Positions 47,885 to 58,906 are shown, counted from the first letter of the stretch. The stretch is DNA of 64,000 bases from Sabellastarte sp. h YS-2021 (GCA_964017235.1 OZ024929.1:162983609-163047608), one strand, 5' to 3'. Translations and numbers: made by a program. The notes: generated by a model not told the origin, from the letters alone.

Positions 47885-48035
47885 TGATCTTGCCTAGGCG
47901 AGATTAAAATTTGATAAAATCAGCTCGTACAATTGTAATCTCGCCTAGGCGAGATCATAATTTTAATTTCGCCTAGGTGAGATTACAATTTTGATCTCGC
48001 CTAGGCGGATTTAAAATCTGCCTGGATTTTAATTT
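47885..48035. repeat. Cluster of CTCGCCTAGGCGAG palindromes
   Basis: Perfect or near-perfect palindromes centred on CCTAGG at about 47897, 47948, 47974 and 48003, separated by A+T-rich spacers with ATTTTAAT/ATTTTGAT. One is the 16-bp perfect palindrome TCTCGCCTAGGCGAGA. It breaks the satellite, which resumes as a remnant at 48036. Confidence 0.85.
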
Positions 48036-48205
48036 TGCCTGTGACATATATACACAAATTTCTGTAAATGCAATAGTTTTCAAGTTATAACTAATTTACT
48101 CAGCAGTGATAACCTCAAAATAGCTATTGCTCATCTATAAAATAAACTACATGTCTGCAAACTTGCTTTGTTACAGCTGATCCCAAAAAAGGTGAATTAC
48201 GGATT
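48036..48205. repeat. Satellite remnant
   Basis: About one unit of the 37887-39060 satellite (AATGCAATAGTTTTCAAGTT), diverged. Confidence 0.7.
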
Positions 48206-48240
48206 GGTAGGTTTCACATTGCAAACCTCTCGGATCAATA

Positions 48241-48409
48241 TTTATTTATTTACTTGTGGTTTTATGTTGCTTTCAAAACTGTACAGGTCATATTACGACG
48301 GGTAGTTGGAAGGACAGAGGAAACCAGTACATACAGTTCATCAGGGTTCTGTACTGTAAACTGCCGACCAACGGCAAGCAACTACCAGCTTTCCCACTTA
48401 AGGCCGTGC
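48241..48409 (-). mobile_element. tRNA SINE, head-truncated
   Basis: Body and tail match the SINE at 8406-8651 (CTGCCGACCAACGGCAAGCA, GGAAACCAGTACATA), but the tRNA head is missing. Flanked by CTCGGATCAATA (48229-48240) and CTCGGACCAATA (48410-48421), a 12-bp target duplication with one mismatch. It inserted into a HINE repeat. Confidence 0.85.
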
Positions 48410-48421
48410 CTCGGACCAATA

Positions 48422-48983
48422 ATAAGTAACTTATAAGCACTTTTAAATTTGGCTATCCTTGCTTGACCTTGAAGGAGGGGTCTAAGGTCAAATCTGACTA
48501 AATCAGAAGATTCCCAGCCCATGATTTCCTATAGGTTGGTTTCACATTGTAAACCTCTCGGACCAATAATAAGGGAGATAAAGGCACCTTTACAGTCCGC
48601 TATGTGGCGTAACTTGGCACTCCGTGGACAACCTTGAATTAAGAGCTTCAAGGTCAAATGTCTGCACAGTTGTAGAGGACATGTATATCTATTATACATA
48701 TCACCTTTGAAGAGATTCAACCTTCTACCTATGAGAACCAGCCAGTACAAAAAGGTACATAATTTTCAAAGAAATGCCTGTGGCGGCCATCTTGTTTTTT
48801 AGAATGAGGCTAATTTCAGTCCCAGAGAAGCTTACCTCCCAATGAATATATACTGCAAATTTGGTGAACCTAGCTGGTGTAGTTATCCTCTGAGTGTGTT
48901 ATGTCAAAAATCTCTCTACGTGCGGCGGCCGTGTAGCAAACACTAAACCAAAGTATCCATCGGATGCCTCCTGTGGATACAAT
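48422..48983 (-). repeat. HINE remnant related to 28299-29028
   Basis: It has the GTCAAATCTGA/GATTCCCAGCCCATGA repeat and ends in the palindromic GTATCCATCGGATGC ... GGATAC at about 48953-48982, after a GCGGCGGCC stretch. The 3' terminus with CTAG is missing. Confidence 0.6.
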
Positions 48984-49009
48984 AATTAAGAAAGAATAAG
49001 ATCAGGGGC

Positions 49010-49286
49010 CAGTTTCACAAAGCCTACTTAAGATAACGGTAATCTTAAATTCAAGGATTTCCTTAAATTTCTCATTCCTTTAAAAAAAATCTCAGTTTCA
49101 CAAAGCCTCCTTCCTTAAAGGAGAACTTGAAAACTCCCTTAAATTTCAAGGAGGCCGAAGATGTACCTTAAATTTAAGGAAGTGTCCTTTAAAGAATGTT
49201 TAATAACTGTAAAGAACATTTGCTTCCTCCTTAGGTTTCAAGGGAGACCTTTGTTAAGAAGATTTCAAGGAGGCTTTGTGAAACTG
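49010..49286. mobile_element. MITE-like element with CAGTTTCACAAAGCC ends
   Basis: CAGTTTCACAAAGCC at 49010 faces GGCTTTGTGAAACTG at 49272-49286. Internal sequence is rich in CCTTAAATTT/AAATTTAAGG words and includes another direct copy of the end at about 49094. No clear target duplication, so superfamily and exact limits are unknown. Confidence 0.6.
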
Positions 49287-49445
49287 AATTTTATGGTGGC
49301 CTTCCAAAATACACAAAAATGACCTTCCTTTACTAAACGAGGTCCTTTCCAGGGAGGATACATGGAACCGGTCCGATACTCACACAAAGGAATCTACTTA
49401 TGGTTTTGTACATGTATGCAAGATAAGAGTCAAATCCCTTCAATA
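49287..49445. repeat. Short remnant of the CTGATACTCACACAA block
   Basis: GATACTCACACAAAGGAATCTACT near 49375 matches 1413 and 1585; a diverged remnant. Nothing coding. Confidence 0.5.
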
Positions 49446-50139
49446 GCCGTACCCCACAGCCTAGGTTAATATTTTTAACACCATGAGATATGGAAGTACT
49501 GTATCAGTACAAAGTTCAGGATACTTTCAGAGCACTGACAGTTATATAAAGATCCAAACAATGTTTAAATGGAGAAAATAATGTCTAAAAGAAAGATAAT
49601 GCATGCAAAGATAAGGTATTAAAACAAGATAATTCAATAACAAGATGACAGCATTAATCAGTAAACTAAAATTACAACACTCTTTATCTACATTTGCATG
49701 GCCGAATTATGGTTTAGATGTTTTGAATATTACCATACAGAAGTGGTAATACATTCAATGAATGCTTATATGTGGTGTTGGAGCAAAATCTGTGGCTCAC
49801 TTGATGAAATTCCATCTCTTCCAATGGGAAGATATAAAAGTAAAATTCTTAATAAATTCTAATATGACTTTAACAGTGCTTAATCTGCATCAAAAGACAG
49901 ACCCAAAGGTGCAACAAGATTTTAAAGGTCACTACGACAAGGTCAAAGGTCCAACTAGAGGAACGCTCGCAAAAAAAAGATAATGTTTTTGCATAGCAAA
50001 AACAAAGCGTCCCGAAAAGGATATAAAGGTGAATGCTGAAGTATTAAGAAAATGCTTCGTTTCTAGCCTTATACTGTTGTGGCAACCAAAGTCAGCGCAG
50101 TCTGCTCTATCTAGCATGGTTTTCAAGATATAAGCATTT

Positions 50140-50365
50140 TTGTGTTTTGCAAAAACTTCGAAAATTCAAAATGTCCGCTATATTTGGCGAGACAAAAATA
50201 TTTTGAAAATTGGCATGGCTACTCTGCAGAGATACCTAGCAGGTCAAAAATTTTGTTCAGTTCGCTCCTTCTAGCACGGTTTTCGAGATATAAGCATTTT
50301 TGTGTTTTGCAAAAACTTTGAAAATTCAAAATGGCCACCATTTTTGGGGAGACAAAAATTTTTGA
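50140..50365. repeat. Two units related to the 169-bp array
   Basis: Units with AAAATTCAAAATGTCCGC and AAAATTCAAAATGGCCACCA, CTAGCACGGTTTTCGAGATA. They are the left half of an array interrupted by the 134-bp array and resumed at 53758. Confidence 0.8.
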
Positions 50366-50399
50366 CAAGACCATTCCCGCGGTGTGTATCTCCCGCCGA

Positions 50400-53300
50400 G
50401 CATTAAAGGAGAAGAAATAGCTTTTCCAAGATATTCACAATTTTTCATTTTCGTGTGTGAAAGTTCTCCCAAAAGTAGATGAATGAGTTATTTGATAAAA
50501 ATTGGGTATGCACAATACTTTTAGAGATAATTCGCATTTACTCATTTTGAGTAGGTGAATAATTAGCTATGGGTCTGAAACTTCACCAAGTGAAAGCTCT
50601 CCCAAAAGTAGGTGAATGAGTTATTTGAGAAAAATTGGCTATCTGCAATACTTTTAGAGATAATTCGCATTTACTCATTTTGAGTAGGTGAGTAATTAGC
50701 TATGGGTCTGAAACTTCACCATGTGAAAGCTCTCCCACAAGTACATGAATGAGTATTTGATAAAAATTGGGTACCCCTAATACTTTTACAGATAATTAGC
50801 ATTTACTCATTTTGAGTAGGTGAATAATTAGCTATGGGTCTGAAACTTCACCAAGTGAAAGCTCTCCGAAAAGTAGGTGAATGAGTTATTTGAGAAAACT
50901 TGGCAATCTGCAATACTTTTAGAGATAATTCACATTTACTCATTTTGAGTAGGTGAGTAATTAGCTATGGGTCTGAAACTTCCACAAATGAAAGCTCTCC
51001 CAAAAGTAGGTGAATGATTTATTTGAGAAAAATTGGCTATCTGCAATACTTTTAGAGATAATTCGCATTTACTCATTTTGAGTAGGTGAACTAGAAGAAT
51101 GTTTTTGCTGACAAAAACGAAGCGGCCCTGATGAAAAAGAAGTTACCCATAAAAGATGTCAACATATGCACCATAAGCAATAGAAACTGTGAACTTTATT
51201 GCATTGTGTATGTTACTTGTCCCTATTTTCATCTTTAATGAGTTCGCAGTGAGGTCAGTTGAACAATACAATAGCTGGAGATTAAAACCTCCATCATTTC
51301 GCTGCAAGATGGCCATAACTTTATTCATATTGCGACTTTAATGTGACCATAATATGAGAATGTCCCTTCAATATCAATATATGTTAGATATGGAAAAAGA
51401 AAGGAGCCAGATGGCTTTATTCAAATGTTATGGGCCAAAATTATATTAACAGTTTAAGGTCACCTTAAAGTCAGGATAACCCTTTGGTTTGCCATCCTTT
51501 ATAAGTGTGCAAAGTTTAACTGAGGTCAGCCGAACAATAAGATACTTGGAGGCTGAAAACCCCCTTATTTCACTTTAAGGTGGCTACAACTCCATTCATA
51601 CTGAGAGTTTAAGGTGACCATAAGTATTATTTTTATCTAGTTTAATACCAGTGATAATTTCGATATAAAAAATGGAAAAAGAAAGGAGCCAGAGCATTTT
51701 ATTCCAATTTGATGACTTTAAGCAGGCCATATGTCCATTAACATTTTGAGTTTAAGGTCACCATACAGTCAGGATATTCCTTTGGAAAATCTTAATATAT
51801 GTGCCAAGTTTGGTTGAAAAAAGTGAGAAACTAAGTGAACTGGAGGGCTAAACCCCCGTTTTTGACATTAAGGTGACCTTAAAATTGCAGATACAGGGCT
51901 AAAACTTCGGCATGTGAAAGATTATCAAAAAGTAGCTGAATAAGTTATTCCAACAAAACGCCGAAATCCTGACCGTTTTTGAGATACAGACCAAGTACTC
52001 ATTTTTAAAAAATTTACGAAAATAAAACGCCTCCCATTCAGGCATCTATGGTCCGATTGATGAGAAAATCCTTTCCGACCTTGGAAATTTGGTCTAGAAT
52101 GTACCTGATAAATTTTATACCACAGCTGTGTGTGGTTTTTTCCGAAACGCGATGACGAGGTGTTTTGGACTTATGCTTAAGGTTACCTTAAGTAAAGCTT
52201 AAGGTCTGTGCAAAGTATCTCAAAAATTTTTCCCACCCCTATAGTTTTAAAGAAAGATAAAAAGGAAAGAAAAATTTGAAAGGCTAAGAAGTTATTCAAG
52301 GGAGACCATAATCCGGCGGCGGCGGCGGCGGTGATCAGTCGAACTTCGGTGAAAACAAATAAGCGTCCCTAACGGGCCGCTTAATTATTAGCTATGGGTC
52401 TGAAACTTTACCAAGTGAAAGCTCTCCCAAAAGTAGGTGAATGAGTTATTTGAGAAAAATTGGCTATCTGCAATACTTTTAGAGATTATTCGCATTTACT
52501 CATTTTGAATAGGTGAGTAATTAGCTATGGGTCTGAAACTTCCCCAAGTGAAAGCTCTCCCAAAAGTAGGTGAATCATTTATTTGAGAAAAATTGGCTAT
52601 CTGCCATACTTTTAGAGATAATTCGCATTTACTCATTTTGAGTAGGTGAGTAATTAGCTATGGGTCTGAAACTTCACCATGTGAAAGCTCTCCCACAAGT
52701 ACATGAATGAGTTATTTGATAAAAATTGGGTATCCGCAATACTTTTACAGATAATTAGCATTTACTCATTTTGAGTAGGTGAATAATTAGCTATGGGTCT
52801 GAAACTTCACGGAGTGAAAGCTCTCCCAAAAGTAGGTGAATGAGTTATTTGAGAAAAATTGGCTATCTCCAATACTTTTAGAGATAATTCGCATTTACTC
52901 ATTTTGAGTAGGTGAGTAATTAGCTATGGGTCTGAAACTTCACCATGTGAAAGCTCTCCCACAAGTACATGAATGAGTTATTTGATAAAAATTGGGTATC
53001 CGCAATACTTTTACAGATAATTAGCATTTACTCATTTTGAGTAGGTGAATAATTAGCTATGGGTCTGAAACTTCACGGAGTGAAAGCTCTCCCAAAAGTA
53101 GGTGAATGAGTTATTTGAGAAAAATTGGCTATCTCCAATACTTTTAGAGATAATTCGCATTTACTCATTTTGAGTAGGTGAGTAATTAGCTATGGGTCTG
53201 AAACTTCACCATGTGAAAGCTCTTCCAAAAGTAGGTGAATGAGTTATTTGATAAAAATTGGGTATCCGCAATAGTTTTTGAGATAATTAGCATTTACTCA

Positions 53301-53757
53301 TTTTGAGTAGGTGAGTAATCAGCTACGGGTCTGAAACTTCACCAAGTGACAGCTCTCCCAAAAGTAGGTGAATGAGTTATTTGAGAAAAATTGGCTATCT
53401 GCAATACTTTTAGAGGTAATTCGCATTTACTCATTTGGAGTAGGTGAGTAATAAGCTATGGGTCTGAAACTTCACCATATGAAAGCTCTTCCAAAAGTAG
53501 ATGAATGAGTTATTTGAGAAAAATTGGCTATCTGCAATACTTTTTAAGAGATAATTCGCATTTACTCATTTTGAGTAGGTGAGTAATTATCTACGGGTCT
53601 GAAACTTCACCATGTGAAAGCTCTCCCAAAAGTAGATGAATGAGTTATTTGATAAAAATTGGGTATCCGCAATAGTTTTAGAGATAATTAGCATTTACTC
53701 ATTTTGAGTAGGTGAATAATTAGCTACGGGTCTGAAACTTCACCGAGTGAAAGCTCT
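50400..53757. repeat. 134-bp tandem array, interrupted, with dimeric higher-order units
   Basis: About five units at 50400-51090 and ten at 52385-53757, each with TTACTCATTTTGAGTAGGTG, AGCTATGGGTCTGAAACTTC and GTGAAAGCTCTCCCA. Two 266-bp dimers, 52681-52946 and 52947-53212, appear identical by eye, so a recent duplication is likely. Confidence 0.92.
51091..52384 (-). mobile_element. Third-level HINE, complete, about 1.29 kb
   Basis: Low end: CTAG at 51091, hairpin GTTTTTGCTGACAAAAAC, then GAAGCGGCCC. High end: AAGCGTCCCTAACGGGCCGC followed by TTAATTA. It interrupts one 134-bp unit. The interior carries the AACTGAGGTCAGCCGAACAA and TAAGGTGACCATAA blocks and a (CGG)n stretch at about 52315. 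A relative lacking its left end finishes at 61664. Confidence 0.8.
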
Positions 53758-54400
53758 TTGGAATAGCTGCTCTGCAGAGATACCCTGCAGATAAAAAATT
53801 TCGTCGAAATCATTCTATGTAGCACAGTTATCGAGATATTAGCATTTTTGTGTTTTGCAATTTTTACGCAAAAATTTGAAAATTCAAAATGGCCGCCATG
53901 TTTGGTAAGACAAAATTTTTTTGAAAATTTTTGGCATGGTTACTCTGCAGAGATACCGTGTGGGTCAAAAATTTCGTCGAAATCGCTCTATCTAGCACGG
54001 TTTTCGAGATATAAGCATTTTTATGTTTTGCAATTTTGCGAAAAATTCGAAAATTCAAAATGGCTGCCATTTTTGGCGAGAAATTTTTTTTTTTGAAAAT
54101 TGGCATGGCTACTCTCCAGAGATACCCTGTGGGACAAAAATTTCGTCGAAATCGCTCTATCTAGCAGGGTTTTCTAGATATAAGCATTTTTATGTTTTGC
54201 AATTTTTGCGAAAAATTCGAAAATTTAAAATGGCCACCATTTTTGGTGAGACAAATTTTTTTTGAAAATTGGCACGGATACTCTGCAGAGATACCCTGTG
54301 GGTCAAAAATTTCGTCGAAATTGCTCTATCTAGCACGGTTTTCGAGATATAAGCATTTTTTGTGTTTTCCTTATTTGGAAAATTCATAATGATTAATTAA
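53758..54400. repeat. Four units related to the 169-bp array
   Basis: AAAATTCAAAATGGCCGCCA, GTCGAAATCGCTCTATCTAG and TTTTCGAGATATAAGCATTT recur at about 163-168-bp spacing. Same family as 8880-10850 but a distinct subfamily. Confidence 0.85.
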
Positions 54401-55208
54401 TCATTAATTACTCGGCCATTTCTTAACCATTATCAATGCCAAAATCTAATGATTTCCAGATTTTAATAGAATGAATGTATTTGCCAAGTTTCAGGTGAAT
54501 TGATAAAATTCCTTTCAAGTTATCATCAGGACAAGCTTCCCCATCGAAAAAAAGACATTTTTGGTCATGTGACCTCTCTGATTGGTTGAAATGTCACTGC
54601 AGCATATTCAAAAAAATTCCCCAAGGCTACTGCCTAAACCTTCCAGATTTGAAAAGAATCCGCCTCCGGCGGAGCCGGCGGAGCCTGAAGGTCTCCCATA
54701 CACGAACAAGCGTCCCTTGCGGGATGCTTAATTAATGTAACACCATGATAATGCACACCTATAACCCCTAACCAATGTCCCTACCAAGTATCAACTTCCT
54801 ACACTTTACAGTTTCCGAAATATAGCCCAGAAAAGATTTTATAGGTCAAGGTCACTACGGCAAGGTCAAAGGTCAATTCAAAGTCACACCATGATCTTGC
54901 ACACCTACACCCCCTAACCAATGTCCCTAGTACGTATCAACTTCCTCCAACTCACGGTTTCCGAAATATAGCCCGGACAAGATTTTATAGGTCAAGATCA
55001 CTACGGCAAGGTCAAAGGTCAAATCAAGGTCAGACCATGACTTTGCACACCTACACCCCCTAACCAATGTCCCTACCAAGTATCAACTTCCTACAACTTA
55101 CGGTTTCTGAAATACAGCCCAGACAAACTTTTTCCCGCCCCCCCCGCCCATCCGGACACCATGGGTGAAAACAATACCCCGACAGCCCTTAAGGAATGTG
55201 GGGTAAAA

Positions 55209-55945
55209 ACTGTATCAGTTGCAGTATTAGACTGTAAGCAGAATAACAGCATGCACAGCTAGGCTTGATAAGAGGCAATTCTTTTCTCGCATGCAGTTTT
55301 ATTTGAGTGAGGGGAGTGGGGAGGGGGCAGATCTGTGCAGAAAAAGACTGCCTCTTCCTCACTCCCTTCACTGAAATAAAACGCAGGTGAGAAAAAGATT
55401 ATTTACAGTAGAATTAGGTTTTACAGCAAGTACTTAATTATGTAAGGGGTTCAGTTCTAAAATTTTACTATGTTATGACTGACACAAAACTACATCAAAA
55501 CACATTTAACAAAATGCTGTAAATGTAATACTTTTTAAGTTCTAAGTGATTTAGTGCATGAATACATGAATTCTAATTAAGAAAGATCCAGGCCTGATAC
55601 TCCCACAGGGGAATCTACTGGTGGCCTAGTAGATATATGCAAGATATGAGAGAAATCCCTGTAATAGTCGATGAGAAAATTGTGATAAAATATTGAAATT
55701 TTCAGACTTTGGGTGGGGGTACCTCTCTTCTAATGGCTCTGAGGAACGGACAGACAGATCTGCATGGTTTTTACGATTTATCATCCTCAATAGATAAGGT
55801 ATCTTTAAAAAACAGCATGTCTCTGGGTCTTGTAGTTTTGGAGCAGAAGTTGTTAATGCGGATATGTACGCCGCAGAGTGATGCCATAATGTCAGCTGAC
55901 ATAAAAACTTGCAAATTTAATAAATAAATTAAATTTTTATAAGTT
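55209..55945. repeat. Repeat mosaic
   Basis: It carries a GTATTAGACTGTAAGCAGAA unit (as at 12060-12190), a satellite remnant at 55440-55560, the CTGATACTCCCACAG block at 55590 and the AACAGCATGTCTCTGGG block at 55811. The order matches 860-1790. No gene. Confidence 0.65.
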
Positions 55946-56235
55946 AATACCCTATCCAATGGACAATTGCTTTTCCGGTCAGCGCAGACCGGCCCGCCAA
56001 ACGACAGAAAAAGTCATTCGGTATGCATGCATACTGGCCGGCCGGCCCTGGTGTGCATTCGCTAGGTGTCGCCTCTAGTACTTGCTTCCTGGCCAGTGCC
56101 CGTGACGTCATAGCATCTTTTTTCGTTTGGCGCGAGAGTTGTGCAAGCGAATATTTTCAGTGTTTGAAATTTGTAAATTTCTCTGGATATTTGAGGAGTT
56201 TTCTTAGTTTGCTTATAGCAAAGTGATATTTACTG
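55946..56235 (+). promoter_or_regulatory. CpG-bearing promoter-like stretch (CCAAT, CRE, E2F-like)
   Basis: In otherwise CpG-poor DNA this stretch has CCAAT at 55956, GGCCGGCCGGCC at about 56037, a full CRE palindrome TGACGTCA at 56103-56110 and TTTGGCGCGAG at 56126-56136 (E2F-like). An ORF at 56023-56226 is unrecognised. It could be the promoter of a host gene or of a mobile element. Dispersed repeat sequence starts right after it. Confidence 0.4.
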
Positions 56236-56239
56236 GTTA

Positions 56240-56571
56240 TAGCTCAGAATGTCGAATTTTAAGGAAAAATGTCATTAAAAGTCTTCCTTAAACTTAACAA
56301 TGTGTCACGTTGAACTGATGTCATTGAACAGTAAGTCGGTTGGGAGGTGAAAAAACCTCATTTTTTCTTCAAGGTGGCCATGACTGTACTTGCAAGGTGG
56401 CCATAACTTCATTCATATTGGGACTTAAAGGTGAGCATAAAATAAGAATGTCCCTTTTGCCACCCTTTATAAGTGCATAAAGTGTAGCTGAGGTTAGTTG
56501 AACAATAAGATAGCTGGAGGCTGAAAACTTCCTTTTTTTCACTATAAGGTGACCATAACTTCATTCATATT
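56240..56571. repeat. HINE internal repeat, left of LINE insertion
   Basis: GTCATTAAAAGTCTTCC and TAAGGTGACCATAACTTC blocks as at 60470-60910. It is cut by the LINE at 56571 and resumes at 58907. Confidence 0.75.
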
Positions 56572-58906
56572 CACGTTGCTTCCTCTCCTGCTACCTGTCA
56601 AACAAGAATTTCCTATAGGAGGTATCATCGTATCAATATGTCAGACTTTCGGGCTGACCTTAAGGAAATGCCTTTTGTCAAATGTCCAGCAAATTCTGTC
56701 TCACAGCTCTATGATCAGTATGTACAAGACTTGAGTTGTGTACTTGACAGGCATGCTCCGCTCGTGTCCAGTTTAAAGACGAAACAGCGTGCTGACAATA
56801 CAACAGAAGTCGTCTTCGACGTCAAAGTTTAAAGACGAAACAGCGTGCTGACAATACAACAGAAGTCGTCTTCGACGTCAAATTGCCTGGTGTAATCGTC
56901 TTGCAAACAGGGATAAAACTGTCTATTACAGGAATCTAACCTCCGATAATTGCCATGATTCTAAGAAACTATGGCAGGAGTTACATAAAGTCCTACATAG
57001 ATCCCATGGCACCACTCTGCCCTCTTGTGAATCATCAAAGTCATTGGCTGATCACTTTGCTACTTTTTTCTCAAATAAAATTTTTAAAATTCGTGAGAGT
57101 TTTTCTTCATCTGAGTCTTGTAACACTGTACATCCCCCCTTTGACCCTCCAAAACTAACAGACTTTACTAAAGTCACTCAAGATGAAATTGAAAAGATAA
57201 TCAGTAAATCACCCACTAAATCATGCTTGTTGGACCCATTACCCACATTTCTTATTAAGGAATGCATGGACATCCCTCTACCATCAATAACCAAGTTGGT
57301 CAATTGTTCACTCAGTGAGGGACTGGTTCCAGATGGCTTCAAAAAAGCCGTAGTCACTCCACTTATCAAGAAGGCCTCTCTTCCTGTTGAGGACTTGAAA
57401 AACTACCGCCCAGTATCTGGACTTAGCTTCATTTCTAAACTGGTGGAGCGTGTAGTTGCTAAACAGCTGGTTACTCACATTCATCAACATGACTTGGATA
57501 ACTCATACCAGTCTGCATATAAGTCAGGTCACTCAACTGAGACAGCTCTGCTTTCCATCAAAAATGATATTCATTTGTCACTATCTCGGGGTGAAGCCAC
57601 TGCCTTGGTACTTCTAGATCTTTCGGCTGCCTTTGATACTATTGATCATTCCACTCTCCTTGGCTGTCTTCTGGATTGGTTCGGTGTTGGCGGTTCAGCT
57701 TTGAAATGGTTCTCTTCATATTTGACTGAACGCTATCAGTGTGTAAAGATTGGTTCCACATTGTCTAACTTAAAAAAACTCCTGTTTGGTGTGCCTCAAG
57801 GTTCTGTTTTGGGTCCTCTCCTATTTTCTCTGTACACATCTCCCCTTAGTACACTGATTGGTAGACACAAAGGTGTAAACTTCCATTTTTATGCAGACGA
57901 CACACAACTCTATGTCCATCTCTCACACAGAAATGCCTCTGCTGCCTTTGATAAGTTGAATAGATGCCTTCAAGATGTAAAAGAATGGATGTCGTCTAGC
58001 AAACTTAAACTCTATCCTGATAAAACTGAGTTCATACTTATTGGCTCCAAGAAGCAGAGAGAAAGGTTAAGTGCATGTTTCCCAATCGATATCCTGGGCA
58101 ACCCCCTTCACCCCACCGAGTCTGTCAGGAACCTGGGTGTGTGGTTCGACTCTGATTTTTCCTTCTCAAAACACGTACAGAAAGTTTGCAATGGCTGCTT
58201 TTGTCAACTGAGGGATTTTAGAAATATCAGGCAGTTCTTGACTCAGGATGCTGCTGTGTCGGTTGCCAATGCCTTTGTTAGTAGTCGGTTGGACTATTGT
58301 AACTCACTTTTCAGGAGTCTCTCTAAAGCCAGTCTCCATAGATTACAGTCAATCCAAAATTGTGCTGCTAGAATTGTCACAAATTCATGTAGATACACTC
58401 ATATAACACCTGTACTCAGGAAACTCCATTGGCTCCCTATTCAGTTTCGCTCAGAGTTCAAACTGGCTACCCTGGTGTACAAGTTTATTCATACTGGTTT
58501 CCCTAAATATTTTGCTCCACATCTATCCACATACCGCACTACTTACAATACTAGACGCAGTCAGAGTGTTGCCAATTTCCTCAATGTACCAAAATTTCAA
58601 CCCACAATTCACAAGTCCACTAAGCAGTTTGGCTTCAGTTTTGCCTTTGATGCCCCCACTGTTTGGAATTCACTCCCTGAAGACATCCGTGCATCACCCA
58701 CTATGGCCTCTTTTAGAAAGAAGCTCAAAACCTATCTCTACGCAAAGGCTTATCCTCCTTAGCTCACTTTTCTTATGGCTTCTCCGTGGTGCCGACCTGT
58801 TTTTTGTCCCTGGACTTTGAATTTTCCTATTGCTATTGTCTTGTTGCGCCTTAGAGTCCACTACTCAGTGGAGATTAAGCGCTATAAAAGTCAAATTAGA
58901 ATTAGA
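56572..58906 (+). mobile_element. CR1/L2-like LINE, 5' truncated
   Basis: The insertion sits exactly within a repeat whose uninterrupted version is at about 60890 (CTTCATTCATATTGTGACTT). ATATT on both sides may be a short target duplication. The endonuclease domain is missing. The 3' end is the RT stop at 58762, a 3' UTR with TAAGCGCTATAAAAG, and a short AATTAGAATTAGAAT tail, as in CR1/L2-type elements. A 56-bp tandem duplication lies at 56771-56882. Confidence 0.88.
56852..58762 (+). CDS. LINE reverse transcriptase, nearly intact RT part
   Basis: Open for over 630 codons. RT blocks in order: KKAVVTPLIKK, LKNYRPVSGLSFISKLVE, YQSAYKSGHSTETALL, ALVLLDLSAAFDTIDH (first catalytic Asp), GVPQGSVLGPLLFSLYTSPL, FHFYADDTQLYVHL (YADD catalytic pair), KLKLYPDKTEF, then the C-terminal RLDYCNSL and LHWLPIQFR blocks common in CR1/L2-type LINEs. 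An ATG-type start at about 57044 gives 572 residues, but the frame is open upstream to 56852, where the tandem duplication disrupts it. It supplies no endonuclease and is unlikely to be autonomous. Confidence 0.9.
   Translation, partial: QYNRSRLRRQIAWCNRLANRDKTVYYRNLTSDNCHDSKKLWQELHKVLHRSHGTTLPSCESSKSLADHFATFFSNKIFKIRESFSSSESCNTVHPPFDPPKLTDFTKVTQDEIEKIISKSPTKSCLLDPLPTFLIKECMDIPLPSITKLVNCSLSEGLVPDGFKKAVVTPLIKKASLPVEDLKNYRPVSGLSFISKLVERVVAKQLVTHIHQHDLDNSYQSAYKSGHSTETALLSIKNDIHLSLSRGEATALVLLDLSAAFDTIDHSTLLGCLLDWFGVGGSALKWFSSYLTERYQCVKIGSTLSNLKKLLFGVPQGSVLGPLLFSLYTSPLSTLIGRHKGVNFHFYADDTQLYVHLSHRNASAAFDKLNRCLQDVKEWMSSSKLKLYPDKTEFILIGSKKQRERLSACFPIDILGNPLHPTESVRNLGVWFDSDFSFSKHVQKVCNGCFCQLRDFRNIRQFLTQDAAVSVANAFVSSRLDYCNSLFRSLSKASLHRLQSIQNCAARIVTNSCRYTHITPVLRKLHWLPIQFRSEFKLATLVYKFIHTGFPKYFAPHLSTYRTTYNTRRSQSVANFLNVPKFQPTIHKSTKQFGFSFAFDAPTVWNSLPEDIRASPTMASFRKKLKTYLYAKAYPP

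Larger units (their letters stand above)
49955..54732 (-). mobile_element. Second-level HINE nested in family A element
   Basis: Low end: CTAG at 49955-49958, hairpin GTTTTTGCATAGCAAAAAC, then AAGCGTCCCG. High end: palindrome AAGCGTCCCTTGCGGGATGC followed by TT at 54709-54730. The interior combines units related to the 169-bp array (50140-50365, 53758-54400), a start of the ATCTCCCGCC family at about 50386, and a 134-bp array. The middle may therefore be yet another element whose second end is lost. Confidence 0.75.
49446..55208 (-). mobile_element. HINE family A, host of two nested HINEs
   Basis: Left part: 49446-49950, from CCGTACCCCACAGCC through the left block, with the short ORF at 49762 and the first array bases (AAGGTCAAAGGTC). 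Right part: 54733-55208, with three more array units and the terminal palindrome ACAGCCCTTAAGGAATGTGG. The gap of about 4.8 kb is another HINE, which itself contains a third. Confidence 0.8.

Noticed and set aside
50400-53757. CRISPR-like regular repeats
   Set aside because: Whole units of 134 bp repeat without unique spacers, in a eukaryotic genome; this is satellite DNA.
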